This document shows, piece by piece, positions 1 to 7,653 of a stretch of DNA of 38,284 nt (its first letter is position 1; every line of letters starts with the position of its first letter). The stretch comes from Planctomycetota bacterium. Its GTDB lineage: Bacteria > Planctomycetota > J058. The notes under the pieces are model-generated. The model had not been told where the DNA came from. It did not search any database and worked only from the letters and a program-made list of their open reading frames with translations. Position numbers and translations under genes: made by a program. The stretch covers positions 1 to 38,284 of the forward strand of contig JAESQQ010000178.1 in NCBI GenBank assembly GCA_016765095.1, read 5' to 3'.

Positions 1-2
1 AC

Positions 3-1688
3 TACGCCTCGAAGCTCCCCCCCGCCGAGCCGGAGGACATAAACGCGATCGTGGAGGGCGTGAACTCCATGGCCGGGGCGATCGCGACTCGCGAGGAGGA
101 GCTTCGTCAAGGCGAGGAGCAGCTCCGCTACGCGCTCTCGGCCGCCCAGGGCGGTGTCTGGGACTGGAACGTCCACGACGGAAGTGTCTACTTCTCGCAA
201 GCCTGGAAGGCGATGCTGGGCTACGAGGACGACGAAGTGGAGAACTCCTTCGAGGCCTGGGAGCAGCTCATGCACGCCGACGACCTCCCTGCCGCCCAAG
301 CCGCGATCAAGGAACACCTCGAGGGCAGGACCGACCACTACATTCTCGAGCACCGTCTGCTCTGCAAGGACGGGAACTACCGCTGGATCGCGGCCCGCGG
401 AAGGTTGATCAGTCGGACGCCTGAGGGGGATCCCCTCCGGTTCGTGGGTACGCACACCGACATCACAAAGCAGATTTCAGTGGCCGAGGAGCTGCGGAGT
501 GCGAAGGATGCAGCCGAACAGGCGACGCGCGCCAAGGACGAGTTCTTGGCCAACATGAGCCATGAGATCCGAACACCCCTCAACGGAATCCTCGGCTTGA
601 CCAACCAGCTCCTCGACACGGACTTGACCAAGACACAGCGAGACTTCGCGCAGACCGTGCAGGGATCTGGGGACTGCTTGCTCGCGATCGTGAACGACAT
701 CCTGGACTTTTCGCGGATCGAGTCGGGGGCGCTCTCGATCGTAGAAGTGCCCTTTGACCCCCGGGACATGTGCCGCCAGATCGAGCTCCTCCTGAGCAGC
801 CAGCTCGAGGAGCGAGGGCTCCGAATGAAGGTCAATGTCGCCACCGACCTCCCCCCAGCGCTGCGGGGGGACCCTGGCCGGATTCGCCAGATCCTGCTCA
901 ACCTGCTGGGGAACGCGATCAAGTTCTCGGACCGCGGTCAGATCGATTTGACCCTGACGAGCAACCTCGAGGCTGACGGACGCGCCCGACTGCGCTACGA
1001 GGTCCGGGACAGCGGAATCGGAGTCCCCGCAGACGCGATCGAGCACCTCTTCTCCCGGTTCTCGCAAGTCGACTCTTCGAGCACGCGCACCCGAAGCGGC
1101 ACCGGCCTCGGACTGGCGATCTGCAAAGGACTCGTCGAACTCATGGGCGGAGAGATCGGCGCCGAGAGTGAACTGGGGCGCGGCTCCACCTTCTGGGTCG
1201 AGCTGGTCCTCAAGCCCTGCCTAGCGATCGCCGTGGCGGCGCCTCCTCCCGCTCGAGCTGACGAGGAGCCCCTAGAGGGCCCAGGAGTGCCTAGGACTCG
1301 AGTCTTGTTGGCTGAGGACAACCGGGTGAACGCGCTGGTCGCCGAGGCCCTCCTTTACCGGCTCAACGTGGAAGTCGACACGGTCAGAGACGGGAAGGCG
1401 GCCCTCGAAGCGCTGGAGCGGGAGACCTACGGACTCGTGCTCCTAGACGTGCAAATGCCTGTATTGGACGGCTTGCAGACCGCCGCTGAGATTCGTCGGC
1501 GAGAAGAGCACGAGGGGGCGTCAGAACGAATCCCAATCGTGGCGCTGACCGCCAGCGCACTGCCCACGGATCAGCAGCGCTGCTTGGACGCCGGAATGGA
1601 CGACTTCCTCGCCAAGCCCCTGACCTTCGCCAGCCTGTCCGCCACCCTGAGTCCTTGGCTCGAGCGGCATCACGAAGCTGAGGTCTAG
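3..1688 (+). CDS. HAMP-PAS hybrid histidine kinase, 5' end outside the window
   Basis: A membrane sensor kinase that would autophosphorylate on His and pass phosphate to its own receiver. The frame is open to the window edge, and the residues before the GTG at 51 (AEPEDINAIVEGVNSMAGAI) look like the second helix of a HAMP domain, so the sensor and membrane segments lie upstream and no true start is visible. Then come a PAS_3-like domain (about 125-475), HisKA with NMSHEIRTPLNG (His codon near 561), an ATPase domain with N box (LLNLLGNAIKFSD), G1 (DSGIGVP) and G2 (GTGLGLAI), and a C-terminal receiver with acidic pocket AEDN, phospho-Asp in LLDVQMP and Lys in LAKPL. It is convergent with a binding-protein gene 24 bp away. 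Function class is certain; the signal sensed is unknown. Confidence 0.93.
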   Translation, partial: YASKLPPAEPEDINAIVEGVNSMAGAIATREEELRQGEEQLRYALSAAQGGVWDWNVHDGSVYFSQAWKAMLGYEDDEVENSFEAWEQLMHADDLPAAQAAIKEHLEGRTDHYILEHRLLCKDGNYRWIAARGRLISRTPEGDPLRFVGTHTDITKQISVAEELRSAKDAAEQATRAKDEFLANMSHEIRTPLNGILGLTNQLLDTDLTKTQRDFAQTVQGSGDCLLAIVNDILDFSRIESGALSIVEVPFDPRDMCRQIELLLSSQLEERGLRMKVNVATDLPPALRGDPGRIRQILLNLLGNAIKFSDRGQIDLTLTSNLEADGRARLRYEVRDSGIGVPADAIEHLFSRFSQVDSSSTRTRSGTGLGLAICKGLVELMGGEIGAESELGRGSTFWVELVLKPCLAIAVAAPPPARADEEPLEGPGVPRTRVLLAEDNRVNALVAEALLYRLNVEVDTVRDGKAALEALERETYGLVLLDVQMPVLDGLQTAAEIRRREEHEGASERIPIVALTASALPTDQQRCLDAGMDDFLAKPLTFASLSATLSPWLERHHEAEV

Positions 1689-1692
1689 CGCC

Positions 1693-1710
1693 GGCGACCG
1701 ACGCGTCGCC
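1693..1710. terminator. Short inverted repeat between convergent genes
   Basis: GGCGAC (1693-1698) and GTCGCC (1705-1710) form a 6-bp stem over a 6-nt loop in the 24-bp gap between two convergent stop codons. There is no T-tract, so a role as a bidirectional terminator rests on position only. Confidence 0.3.
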
Positions 1711-1712
1711 GA

Positions 1713-2888
1713 TTACTTCCGACCGAGTTTGACGAGCGTCTCGGTCGGATCAAAGGTATAGGCCCCCGTGGGCTGGGTGAGCGAGCGGAACTCGAACTTG
1801 CTCCAGTCGGCTGCGCCGATCGCGAGAGCGAACCGATCCAGGTTCTTCTTGGTGATCGGCCCCATCGGGGTGAGGAAGTTGAGCTGCTTGTCGGCGGAAT
1901 CGTTCCCCTTGAAGTAGTCATGGAGGAGGACCATTACCCAGCCGCCTTCCATGAAGTGGCCGCCGATCGTCACGTAGAGGTCGCCTGAGCGGACCGCCTC
2001 GAGAGCCTCGCGGGTCCAATCGAACCCGCCCAGGAGGACGTCCTCGCCAGGCTTTCGTCCCAGCGCGCGAACGCTCTCCATAGCACCCAGAGCCAAGGGA
2101 TCGCTCGCCCCCCACACCACCGCCGTCTCGGGGAAGCGCTTGAGCAACACCTCGGCCTTTCGCCGCCCCTCCTCGCGGCTCCAGTCCGTCGGTACGACCT
2201 GGTGCAGAACGACATCATCATGGCCAGCGACTGCCCGTTTGAGCCCGAGGACGCGTTCGCTAGAGCCGGCATCCGAGACGATCCCGGCGAGCGCGATCAT
2301 GTGGACTTTCCCGTCGGCCCCCGCCAAGCCGCGCCGCTTGGCTTCGTCAATCAGGAGGCAGGCCAGTGAGTAGCCGGCGCCGTTGCCGTCTGACTCCATG
2401 TTCCCGATCCAGTGCGTGTAACGTCCTCTCGGGACGCCGCAGCTCTCGCCTACGCCAGCGTTGACCATGAAGGCCGGGACCCCCCCCTCGTTGGCGATCT
2501 TGAGCAGGTCCGCGCCGCACTCCTTGAAGTTCTGGAACACCACTGCGTCAACGCGCCCCTCGCCAGTCGTGGCTCGACGGACCTGCTCTTTCATGAGCTC
2601 GCGGTTGTTGTTCGCCAGGTGGACTTCGAGCTTCAACCCGAGCTGCTTGGAGGCGGCCTCCATGAAGCCGAGGAAGTCCCGCCAAAAGAGGTCCTTGTGG
2701 GGAATGAACATAGCCACTCGCTTGACGCCTGAGCTGGGTGTAGCTCGCGCCGTAACGCTGGGACTGGCTGTGGGACTGGCTGTGGGACTGGCAGTGGGAG
2801 TCGTCCCGGGTGTCTTTGCCGGTTGTTGCGGACAGCCGGCGAGGGTCAGGGCCACGACCCCGAGCGCGAGCCCAGTCGGGTAGTTCAT
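1713..2888 (-). CDS. Lipoprotein periplasmic sugar-type binding protein (Peripla_BP_4-like)
   Basis: A 391-residue solute-binding protein of the ribose/galactose/LuxP/TorT fold. A lipobox (LTLAGC, Cys19) ends the signal peptide; a linker made of TASP repeats (residues about 31-45) tethers the two-lobe binding domain, which starts at VKRVAMFIPHKDLFW. Family-like segments include VDAVVFQNF, AVVWGASDPLALGAMESV and LLGGFDWT. The ATG at 2888 is supported by AAGGAGA just upstream. It lies 9 bp after the desaturase stop on the same strand, so they are probably co-transcribed. No ABC permease or ATPase is nearby, and the convergent neighbour is a HAMP hybrid kinase. That fits a sensory binding protein of the LuxP/TorT kind rather than a transporter part, but this is inference from context. 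Confidence 0.85.
   Translation of the reverse strand: MNYPTGLALGVVALTLAGCPQQPAKTPGTTPTASPTASPTASPSVTARATPSSGVKRVAMFIPHKDLFWRDFLGFMEAASKQLGLKLEVHLANNNRELMKEQVRRATTGEGRVDAVVFQNFKECGADLLKIANEGGVPAFMVNAGVGESCGVPRGRYTHWIGNMESDGNGAGYSLACLLIDEAKRRGLAGADGKVHMIALAGIVSDAGSSERVLGLKRAVAGHDDVVLHQVVPTDWSREEGRRKAEVLLKRFPETAVVWGASDPLALGAMESVRALGRKPGEDVLLGGFDWTREALEAVRSGDLYVTIGGHFMEGGWVMVLLHDYFKGNDSADKQLNFLTPMGPITKKNLDRFALAIGAADWSKFEFRSLTQPTGAYTFDPTETLVKLGRK
2760..2795. repeat. 12-bp in-frame tandem repeat, three copies
   Basis: GGGACTGGCTGT occurs twice, followed by the one-mismatch copy GGGACTGGCAGT. It encodes TASP units of the linker between lipid anchor and binding domain on the minus strand. Copy number is likely to vary between strains without breaking the frame. 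Confidence 0.85.
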
Positions 2889-2897
2889 TGTCTCTCC

Positions 2898-4031
2898 TTA
2901 GGCGGCCGCGCGGCCGCTGTCCGATTCGATCTCGTAGAGCCCTAGCTCCACGTCGTGGCGCAAGAAAGGGGTCGTCCTGATCCAGGCCATTTCGGACCAG
3001 GTCAGGGGCATCTCCTGACAGTAGTCCGGGAAGGCCTCGTGCAACGCAGCGTTGGCTTGCTTGAGGCGATACCAGGGGATCGTCGTGCAGACGTGGTGTG
3101 GCAAGTGAATGTTTATGTTCAGCACCAGCCACTCGTACCACCCTGGCAGCCGGTAGTTGTAGCTCGAGGCCACCTGCGCTCGGGTTGGCGACCAGGACTT
3201 CTCCTCGTAGAGCAGACTCTGCTCACTCGCGTGACCGATCGTGACCAAGATCGAGCCAATGATCCCCGAGAAGGCGAGCGGGATCGCGTGCAGCTTGAGC
3301 AGGGGCCAGAGTCCCCACTGCCAGTAAATGAGGGCGTAGATCGAGAGACTGCAGGCCAACATCAGCGCGCTGGAGAGGAGCAACCCCCAGCGCTCTTGGG
3401 CGTAGCGCTCCTCACCGAGCATTCCGCGCACGGCGACGGCTCGCCGGACGGTGTTGCGCCCGATCCAGAAGAAGATCCCAAATGGCAGCGCGTAGCCGAG
3501 CTTGACGGCGAAGTCGCGGCGCCAGGTGAGCGCCCCAAACTCCTCGCGGGTCACCAAGTTGGCCGCCCAATCCACGTCCTGGCCCTTGAGTTGGGTGTGC
3601 CGGTGGTGGTGATCGTGCGTCAGCTTCCAAACGCGAGGGGCGTTGAAGAGGGGGGAGAGGCAGAGCGTTCCCACGAGCCGATTGACCCAGCCTCGCCGCG
3701 AGAAGGCGTGGTGCTCTGCGTCGTGGCCGATCAGGAAGTAGCCGACGAGCACACTTCCGTAGACGAACCACATCACGACCAGCGCTGGGATCTCCCAGAG
3801 GAGAGCCCAGCCTGGATCCAAGGGCAAGACGACGAGGATCGCCAGACAAGCGGCGGCCAGGAGGCTGACTCGTGCCAGCGTCAGCCAGGCTCGCCAGGGC
3901 GTCGGCTTGAGACATTCAGGTGGGATTGCGCGGCGGACTTCGGTCAAGTTCACGCCCTTGGAGGCGAGCTGCTCGGCGATTGCCTTTGTCGGCAAGCCAG
4001 TGTGAAGACGAGTGGCTGGGGGCGGGGTCAT
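2898..4031 (-). CDS. Membrane fatty-acid desaturase / hydroxylase family protein
   Basis: A di-iron membrane enzyme that oxidises acyl chains, or possibly carotenoids. Its 377 residues carry the three histidine boxes in the expected order: HDAEHH (103-108), HDHHHRH (139-145) and HLPHH (309-313), with hydrophobic segments at about 55-75, 78-100, 180-192 and 215-265. Box spacing and the HLPHHVCTTIPWYRL segment suit the omega/acyl-lipid desaturase branch; substrate and regiochemistry cannot be told. It is the first gene of a two-gene unit with the binding protein. No strong ribosome site precedes ATG 4031. A four-codon frame (ATGCTCCTATGA, 4039-4028) overlaps the start codon and could couple initiation; this may be chance. 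Confidence 0.9.
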   Translation of the reverse strand: MTPPPATRLHTGLPTKAIAEQLASKGVNLTEVRRAIPPECLKPTPWRAWLTLARVSLLAAACLAILVVLPLDPGWALLWEIPALVVMWFVYGSVLVGYFLIGHDAEHHAFSRRGWVNRLVGTLCLSPLFNAPRVWKLTHDHHHRHTQLKGQDVDWAANLVTREEFGALTWRRDFAVKLGYALPFGIFFWIGRNTVRRAVAVRGMLGEERYAQERWGLLLSSALMLACSLSIYALIYWQWGLWPLLKLHAIPLAFSGIIGSILVTIGHASEQSLLYEEKSWSPTRAQVASSYNYRLPGWYEWLVLNINIHLPHHVCTTIPWYRLKQANAALHEAFPDYCQEMPLTWSEMAWIRTTPFLRHDVELGLYEIESDSGRAAA

Positions 4032-4134
4032 AGGAGCATCTGAACCAGCGGGGCCCTGCCAAGCAAGCGCCCAGGGAGAGCTGGCGCGCGAGCCGGCCTC
4101 GTGACTCCCGTTCTGTTTCCAGAGTGAGTACGAA

Positions 4135-4164
4135 AGCAGCCCAGGGCTGAGGCCCTGGGCTGCT
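4135..4164 (-). terminator. Strong hairpin terminator after the cytochrome gene
   Basis: A perfect 13-bp stem (AGCAGCCCAGGGC at 4135-4147 with its complement at 4152-4164) closes a 4-nt loop, 23 bp after the cytochrome TAG. On the minus strand it is followed by TTCG, a weak U-run. It also separates the cytochrome from the desaturase operon, whose start is about 100 bp further on. Confidence 0.75.
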
Positions 4165-4187
4165 CGAGCGAATGGAGGTTTCGTTCG

Positions 4188-6173
4188 CTAAAGCGACTTC
4201 AGGTACTCGATCAGGTCCATTCGCTCACGAGCCGAGAGCCCGCGCCCGATCACGCCGGGGCCGCGTGCGCCGTCGCGGAACTCGTGGCCCGCGTTCGAGT
4301 TTCCGATCTTGCTCGTGTCGAGCAGGAACGTCCCAGGAGCGTCGGGCAAGCTCTTGAGTCCGACTTTCTCCGCGTCAAAGACCTGCTTGGGGCCGAGGCG
4401 GAAGGTCGCCTTCCGCTCAGCCACGGGGCTCAAGAGCTCGTAGAGGTTGAGGACCGAGCCGTTGTGGAGGAAGGGACCCGTGGCCCAGACACCGTCGAGC
4501 GGACGAGCGCGATAGGCCAAGGGCGCGCGGTAGTCGTTGGGCCGACCCCCCGTGATCTCCCTCTCCTGGGCGGGCGTCAAGCGGAGCTCGGCGAACTGAC
4601 GGTTCATGACGCCGTCGGTGAAGGTCTTGAGCGCGTCGCCGCCCGAGATCACGCCTAGGTTCAAGCTGCCCGTGTCGACCTGCCGGAGGCTGAACAGGGT
4701 CGCCGCCATGGGGTCGGTGCCAATGTCTGAGAGTCCGTAGACCTTCACGTCGTAGTTGCGCACTCCGTAGGCGTCGGGGGCGGTCATCCCCAAGTCGTGG
4801 CAGCTGGCGCAGTTTTGGCGATAGAGCCGGCGACCGCGGCGCCACTGGCGAGCCTCTATGAACCCAGGCCACTTCGGCGCAGCGATCGCAGCGCGGGCCT
4901 TCTCGGCCTCGTGCAGCACGCGAATGTCTGCTCCGGTCTTATACAGGTCGGGGTCGGTCGGGGTGGTCACGATCGGGGTCGCGCCACTGGCCATGGCCGC
5001 AGCCAGGTTCCGCCCCAGGGGCTGAGTGATCGAGCCGTTGTATTGGACCCAGTTGAGCTTGGTGATTCCCCACATGTGAGGCAAGCGGACGGGACCGTTG
5101 GCGATCGTCAGGTTGCTGAGGGCCAAGCCGCCGAACAGGTTGTTGCCGCCTCCCGTCAGGGCGTCGAGGCGGCCGAAGCCCTCCTCGACTGCGGTGTCGA
5201 GGCCGAACGCCTTCGCGGCGTCGCTCTTGGCCTTGCCCGCTTGGAGCAAGCCACCGAGGTGTTGTCCGAGAGCGGCGGCCGCAGCGGGATCGTGGTTCGC
5301 GCCAAGCACCCGAGTCGCGAAGCGCTGGAACTTGGCCGGATCCATGGCCGTGGCTCCCATGGCCTGGCCGAGGGTCGTGCGGAACGAGCCGAGGTTGACG
5401 TTCGCGCGTCCGCCTTCAATCCGCAGGGGTTTGCCGTTGAACTCGACTTCAGCCGTGTGACAGGCCGCGCAGTTGAGGCCGACGGTCTTGACCTGCGTGA
5501 CCGGGTCGGTCTTGGTCGCGAAGCCGACGGGGAGCCGATCTGGGTTGGGGGCGCCGCTGGTGTCTGCGAGGAAGCCGAAGGCCGCCATTGAGTTCTCTCC
5601 GCTCAGCAGCTCCTGGCTGGTCGGGCGCTCGAGCGCCATGAACCAGGCGTAGGGGAGCGTCACGATCCCAATGTCGCTCCGGTGCCAGGCCGCTCGTTGG
5701 GCGGCGGTCCAGCCTGGATCGGGAGCGGTCGGATCCAAGGTTCCCGTGGCCGTGGCCACCGCGATCCTGCGATGCGAAGCGCGGAGGGTGACGGTTGCGG
5801 TGTCCTGCGTGACGACGATCTGCAGCTCCTGGCGGTGGGATCCCCGCACAGCCACTCGGGCGCGTCCGTTGCGAAGCCGACCCCGCCCGGTGAGTTGAGC
5901 GGTGGTTCCATCCGCGAAGGTCATTCGGAGCCTGAACCGGGCCATGCTGCTCGGGAGCCGGTAGCGCACTTGCAGCGAGCCTGTGAAGGAGCCGACCCGG
6001 GCGTAGGTTCCCGTGAGCACGTAGTTGACGGTTCGAGTGCTCGTCGACGTGCGGTGACGCTCTTGGGCGCTCCCGGCTGGCTCGTTCGCGAAGGCAGGGG
6101 CGGCGACCATAGCGGCCAGGCCGATCCCGAGGGCTAGAGTTTGGGCGGGGAGTCCTCTTGGGGCTCGCTTCAT
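4188..6173 (-). CDS. Exported di-heme c-type cytochrome (RoxA / cytochrome c peroxidase-like superfamily)
   Basis: A 661-residue exported heme protein. The start at ATG 6173 is fixed by GAGG five bases upstream and by a signal peptide (MKRAPRG..., cleavage near AFA-NE at 29-31); an upstream in-frame start would put 22 residues before it. Residues about 45-145 form a beta-rich domain with charged strands. Two heme-binding motifs follow: CAACH (235-239) and CASCH (455-459), about 220 residues apart, and the C-terminal part has the FLHNGSVLNLYELL segment common in di-heme peroxidase-like proteins. Size and heme spacing remind me of the rubber-oxygenase RoxA group rather than short CcpA/MauG enzymes, but oxygenase or peroxidase activity cannot be assigned. 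It is monocistronic, ended by the hairpin at 4135-4164, and divergent from cheB. Confidence 0.85.
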   Translation of the reverse strand: MKRAPRGLPAQTLALGIGLAAMVAAPAFANEPAGSAQERHRTSTSTRTVNYVLTGTYARVGSFTGSLQVRYRLPSSMARFRLRMTFADGTTAQLTGRGRLRNGRARVAVRGSHRQELQIVVTQDTATVTLRASHRRIAVATATGTLDPTAPDPGWTAAQRAAWHRSDIGIVTLPYAWFMALERPTSQELLSGENSMAAFGFLADTSGAPNPDRLPVGFATKTDPVTQVKTVGLNCAACHTAEVEFNGKPLRIEGGRANVNLGSFRTTLGQAMGATAMDPAKFQRFATRVLGANHDPAAAAALGQHLGGLLQAGKAKSDAAKAFGLDTAVEEGFGRLDALTGGGNNLFGGLALSNLTIANGPVRLPHMWGITKLNWVQYNGSITQPLGRNLAAAMASGATPIVTTPTDPDLYKTGADIRVLHEAEKARAAIAAPKWPGFIEARQWRRGRRLYRQNCASCHDLGMTAPDAYGVRNYDVKVYGLSDIGTDPMAATLFSLRQVDTGSLNLGVISGGDALKTFTDGVMNRQFAELRLTPAQEREITGGRPNDYRAPLAYRARPLDGVWATGPFLHNGSVLNLYELLSPVAERKATFRLGPKQVFDAEKVGLKSLPDAPGTFLLDTSKIGNSNAGHEFRDGARGPGVIGRGLSARERMDLIEYLKSL

Positions 6174-6287
6174 GAATTCCTCGACGTGTTTGGGGGTCAG
6201 CGCATGGCACGTCCGGCCTGCGCAGCATTCATGACGCACCGCGCAAAAAAACGGGCCGAGGGGTGGTTCTTCGTAACCTCATTTGTT

Positions 6288-6304
6288 TTGACGCACTGCG
6301 CCAA
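6288..6304. promoter_or_regulatory. Operator-like palindrome TTGACGC-N3-GCGCCAA
   Basis: TTGACGCACTGCGCCAA is a near-perfect inverted repeat (6 of 7 arm pairs). It matches the perfect palindrome at 23103-23119 in 15 of 17 positions. A weaker relative, ATGACGCACCGCGCAAA, sits 57 bp away at 6231-6247. The arrangement suggests a dimeric regulator acting on the cytochrome and/or cheB; no cognate regulator is seen in the window. Confidence 0.4.
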
Positions 6305-6339
6305 GATTGGCCCGGTTTGGACGACGGCGCGCCGGGTAG

Positions 6340-6357
6340 CTGAGAGAGATCTCTCAG
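6340..6357. promoter_or_regulatory. 18-bp palindrome, possible operator
   Basis: CTGAGAGAGATCTCTCAG has perfect 8-bp arms around a GA centre. It lies in the divergent region, 167 bp before the cytochrome start and 216 bp before cheB. Confidence 0.4.
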
Positions 6358-6527
6358 ATTCCGGGAATAGGGGACCTGTCGCCTGTTTGCGACGGTCGGA
6401 AACGCGGAGGGCGATCGCGGATCTCATAGGTGAGGAGGAAGGCAGGAGCACGACTGCAGGAGTGCTCGCCCGGCCACGCAAGAACACCGGACGCTCTCCC
6501 GTAGGTGTGCCTGACCCCTTCCGGGTC

Positions 6528-6533
6528 TACAAT
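6528..6533 (+). promoter_or_regulatory. Possible -10 element of cheB
   Basis: TACAAT matches the sigma-70 -10 consensus in five of six positions and lies 39 bp before the cheB ATG. No good -35 hexamer precedes it. Instead a small hairpin GACCC-cttcc-GGGTC (6513-6527) abuts it. Confidence 0.3.
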
Positions 6534-6572
6534 CGGTGTTTGTCAGGGTGCTTTCGGATTGATCGCGAGAAG

Positions 6573-7646
6573 ATGAGTTCGCCCCACCGAATCCTAGTCG
6601 TTGACGATTCGAGCGCGATGCGGCAGCTGCTCAAGCTCGCGCTCACCGACCTTCCGGATGTAGAGGTCGTGGGCACCGCGTCCAGCGGCGACCTCGCGTT
6701 GCGGCGAATCGAGTTTCTCCGCCCTGACTTGATCACGCTCGATATCGAGATGCCGGGGCTCGGGGGCTTGGAGACCCTGTCGCAGATCCGTGAGGATCAC
6801 CCCACCATCCGGGTTCTGATCGTCAGTAGCCTGACCAAGCGTGGCGCGCTCGTGACCCTCGACGCCCTCTCCCGCGGGGCAAGCGACTATGTGTCGAAGC
6901 CACAAGTCAGTTCGCCCGAGGAGGGAGTCCTGGCTTTGCGGAAGGAGCTCGTCCCTCGAATCCGCTCGCTCTGCGGCCCCTCCGAGGACCTACCTAGGCA
7001 CGTCGTGGAGCAGGCACGACGCACACCGACCGCCACCTGGAGGATCAGATCCCGACGCCCGGAGGTCATCGTCGTTGCCTCCTCCACGGGGGGGCCGCCG
7101 GCGCTAGGGAAGTTTCTGTCAGGGTTGCCCGAGAGTTTTCCGTGTCCGATCCTCGTCGTCCAGCACATGCCGAAGGTGTTCACGGGTCCCTTCGCCGAGC
7201 GCCTCAACAGTCAGATGCCGCTCCACGTGCGTGAGGCCGTGGCGGGGGCTAAGCCCCTCGCCGGTCAGGTCTGGATCGCCCCAGGCGACTCGCACCTCTT
7301 GCTCGAGCGTGGTGGCGACGGGCTACGGCTCGCGCTCAGCGACGCTCCACAGGTCAACTTCTGCCGACCTGCCGCCGATCTGCTCTTCGAGTCCTCTGCC
7401 GACGCCTGTCCGGGCCAAGTCCTAGGAGTTGTCCTGACCGGAATGGGGTGCGACGGCTCGGCCGGAGCCGCTCGCATTCGCGAAGACGGGGGACGAGTCC
7501 TCGTTCAAGACGAGGCAACCTCGGTGGTGTGGGGCATGCCCGGCAACGTAGCTCGCGCGGGTCACGCCAGCGAGATCCTGCCCCTCGAACGACTCGCGGC
7601 TCGCCTCGTCGAACTGGCCCCCCGCACCTGCTCCTTGGACACATAA
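6573..7646 (+). CDS. cheB: CheB, chemotaxis receptor glutamate methylesterase/deamidase
   Basis: Removes methyl groups from receptor glutamates and so adapts the chemosensory pathway. Its 357 residues comprise an N-terminal receiver with DD at 11-12, phospho-Asp57 in LDIEMP and Lys in VSKP, then a CheB methylesterase domain with the catalytic triad Ser171 (ASSTGG), His198 (VQHMP) and Asp294 (GMGCDG). ATG 6573 is chosen because the receiver begins directly after it; the frame is open far upstream, but that part is not protein-like and has no ribosome site. It is transcribed towards the rest of the che genes and stops 7 bp from the stop of the kinase-CheX gene, so it is controlled apart from the main operon. 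Confidence 0.95.
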   Translation: MSSPHRILVVDDSSAMRQLLKLALTDLPDVEVVGTASSGDLALRRIEFLRPDLITLDIEMPGLGGLETLSQIREDHPTIRVLIVSSLTKRGALVTLDALSRGASDYVSKPQVSSPEEGVLALRKELVPRIRSLCGPSEDLPRHVVEQARRTPTATWRIRSRRPEVIVVASSTGGPPALGKFLSGLPESFPCPILVVQHMPKVFTGPFAERLNSQMPLHVREAVAGAKPLAGQVWIAPGDSHLLLERGGDGLRLALSDAPQVNFCRPAADLLFESSADACPGQVLGVVLTGMGCDGSAGAARIREDGGRVLVQDEATSVVWGMPGNVARAGHASEILPLERLAARLVELAPRTCSLDT

Positions 7647-7653
7647 AGCTGGT

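Larger units (their letters stand above)
6174..6572. other. Divergent intergenic region between cytochrome and cheB
   Basis: This 399-bp non-coding stretch carries the upstream regions of both genes. It holds an operator-like near-palindrome (6288-6304) with a weaker copy at 6231-6247, a 12-bp palindrome GCCAAGATTGGC (6300-6311) that overlaps the former, a second palindrome (6340-6357), and a possible cheB promoter near 6528. No small ORF with a ribosome site was found. Confidence 0.7.

Noticed and set aside
2955-4043. Plus-strand 362-codon frame opposite the desaturase
   Set aside because: The minus-strand frame has all histidine boxes; this frame has no recognisable domain.
6204-6220. Possible sigma-54 promoter (TGGCACGTCCGGCCTGC)
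   Set aside because: The GG and GC elements are two bases too far apart for the -24/-12 spacing.
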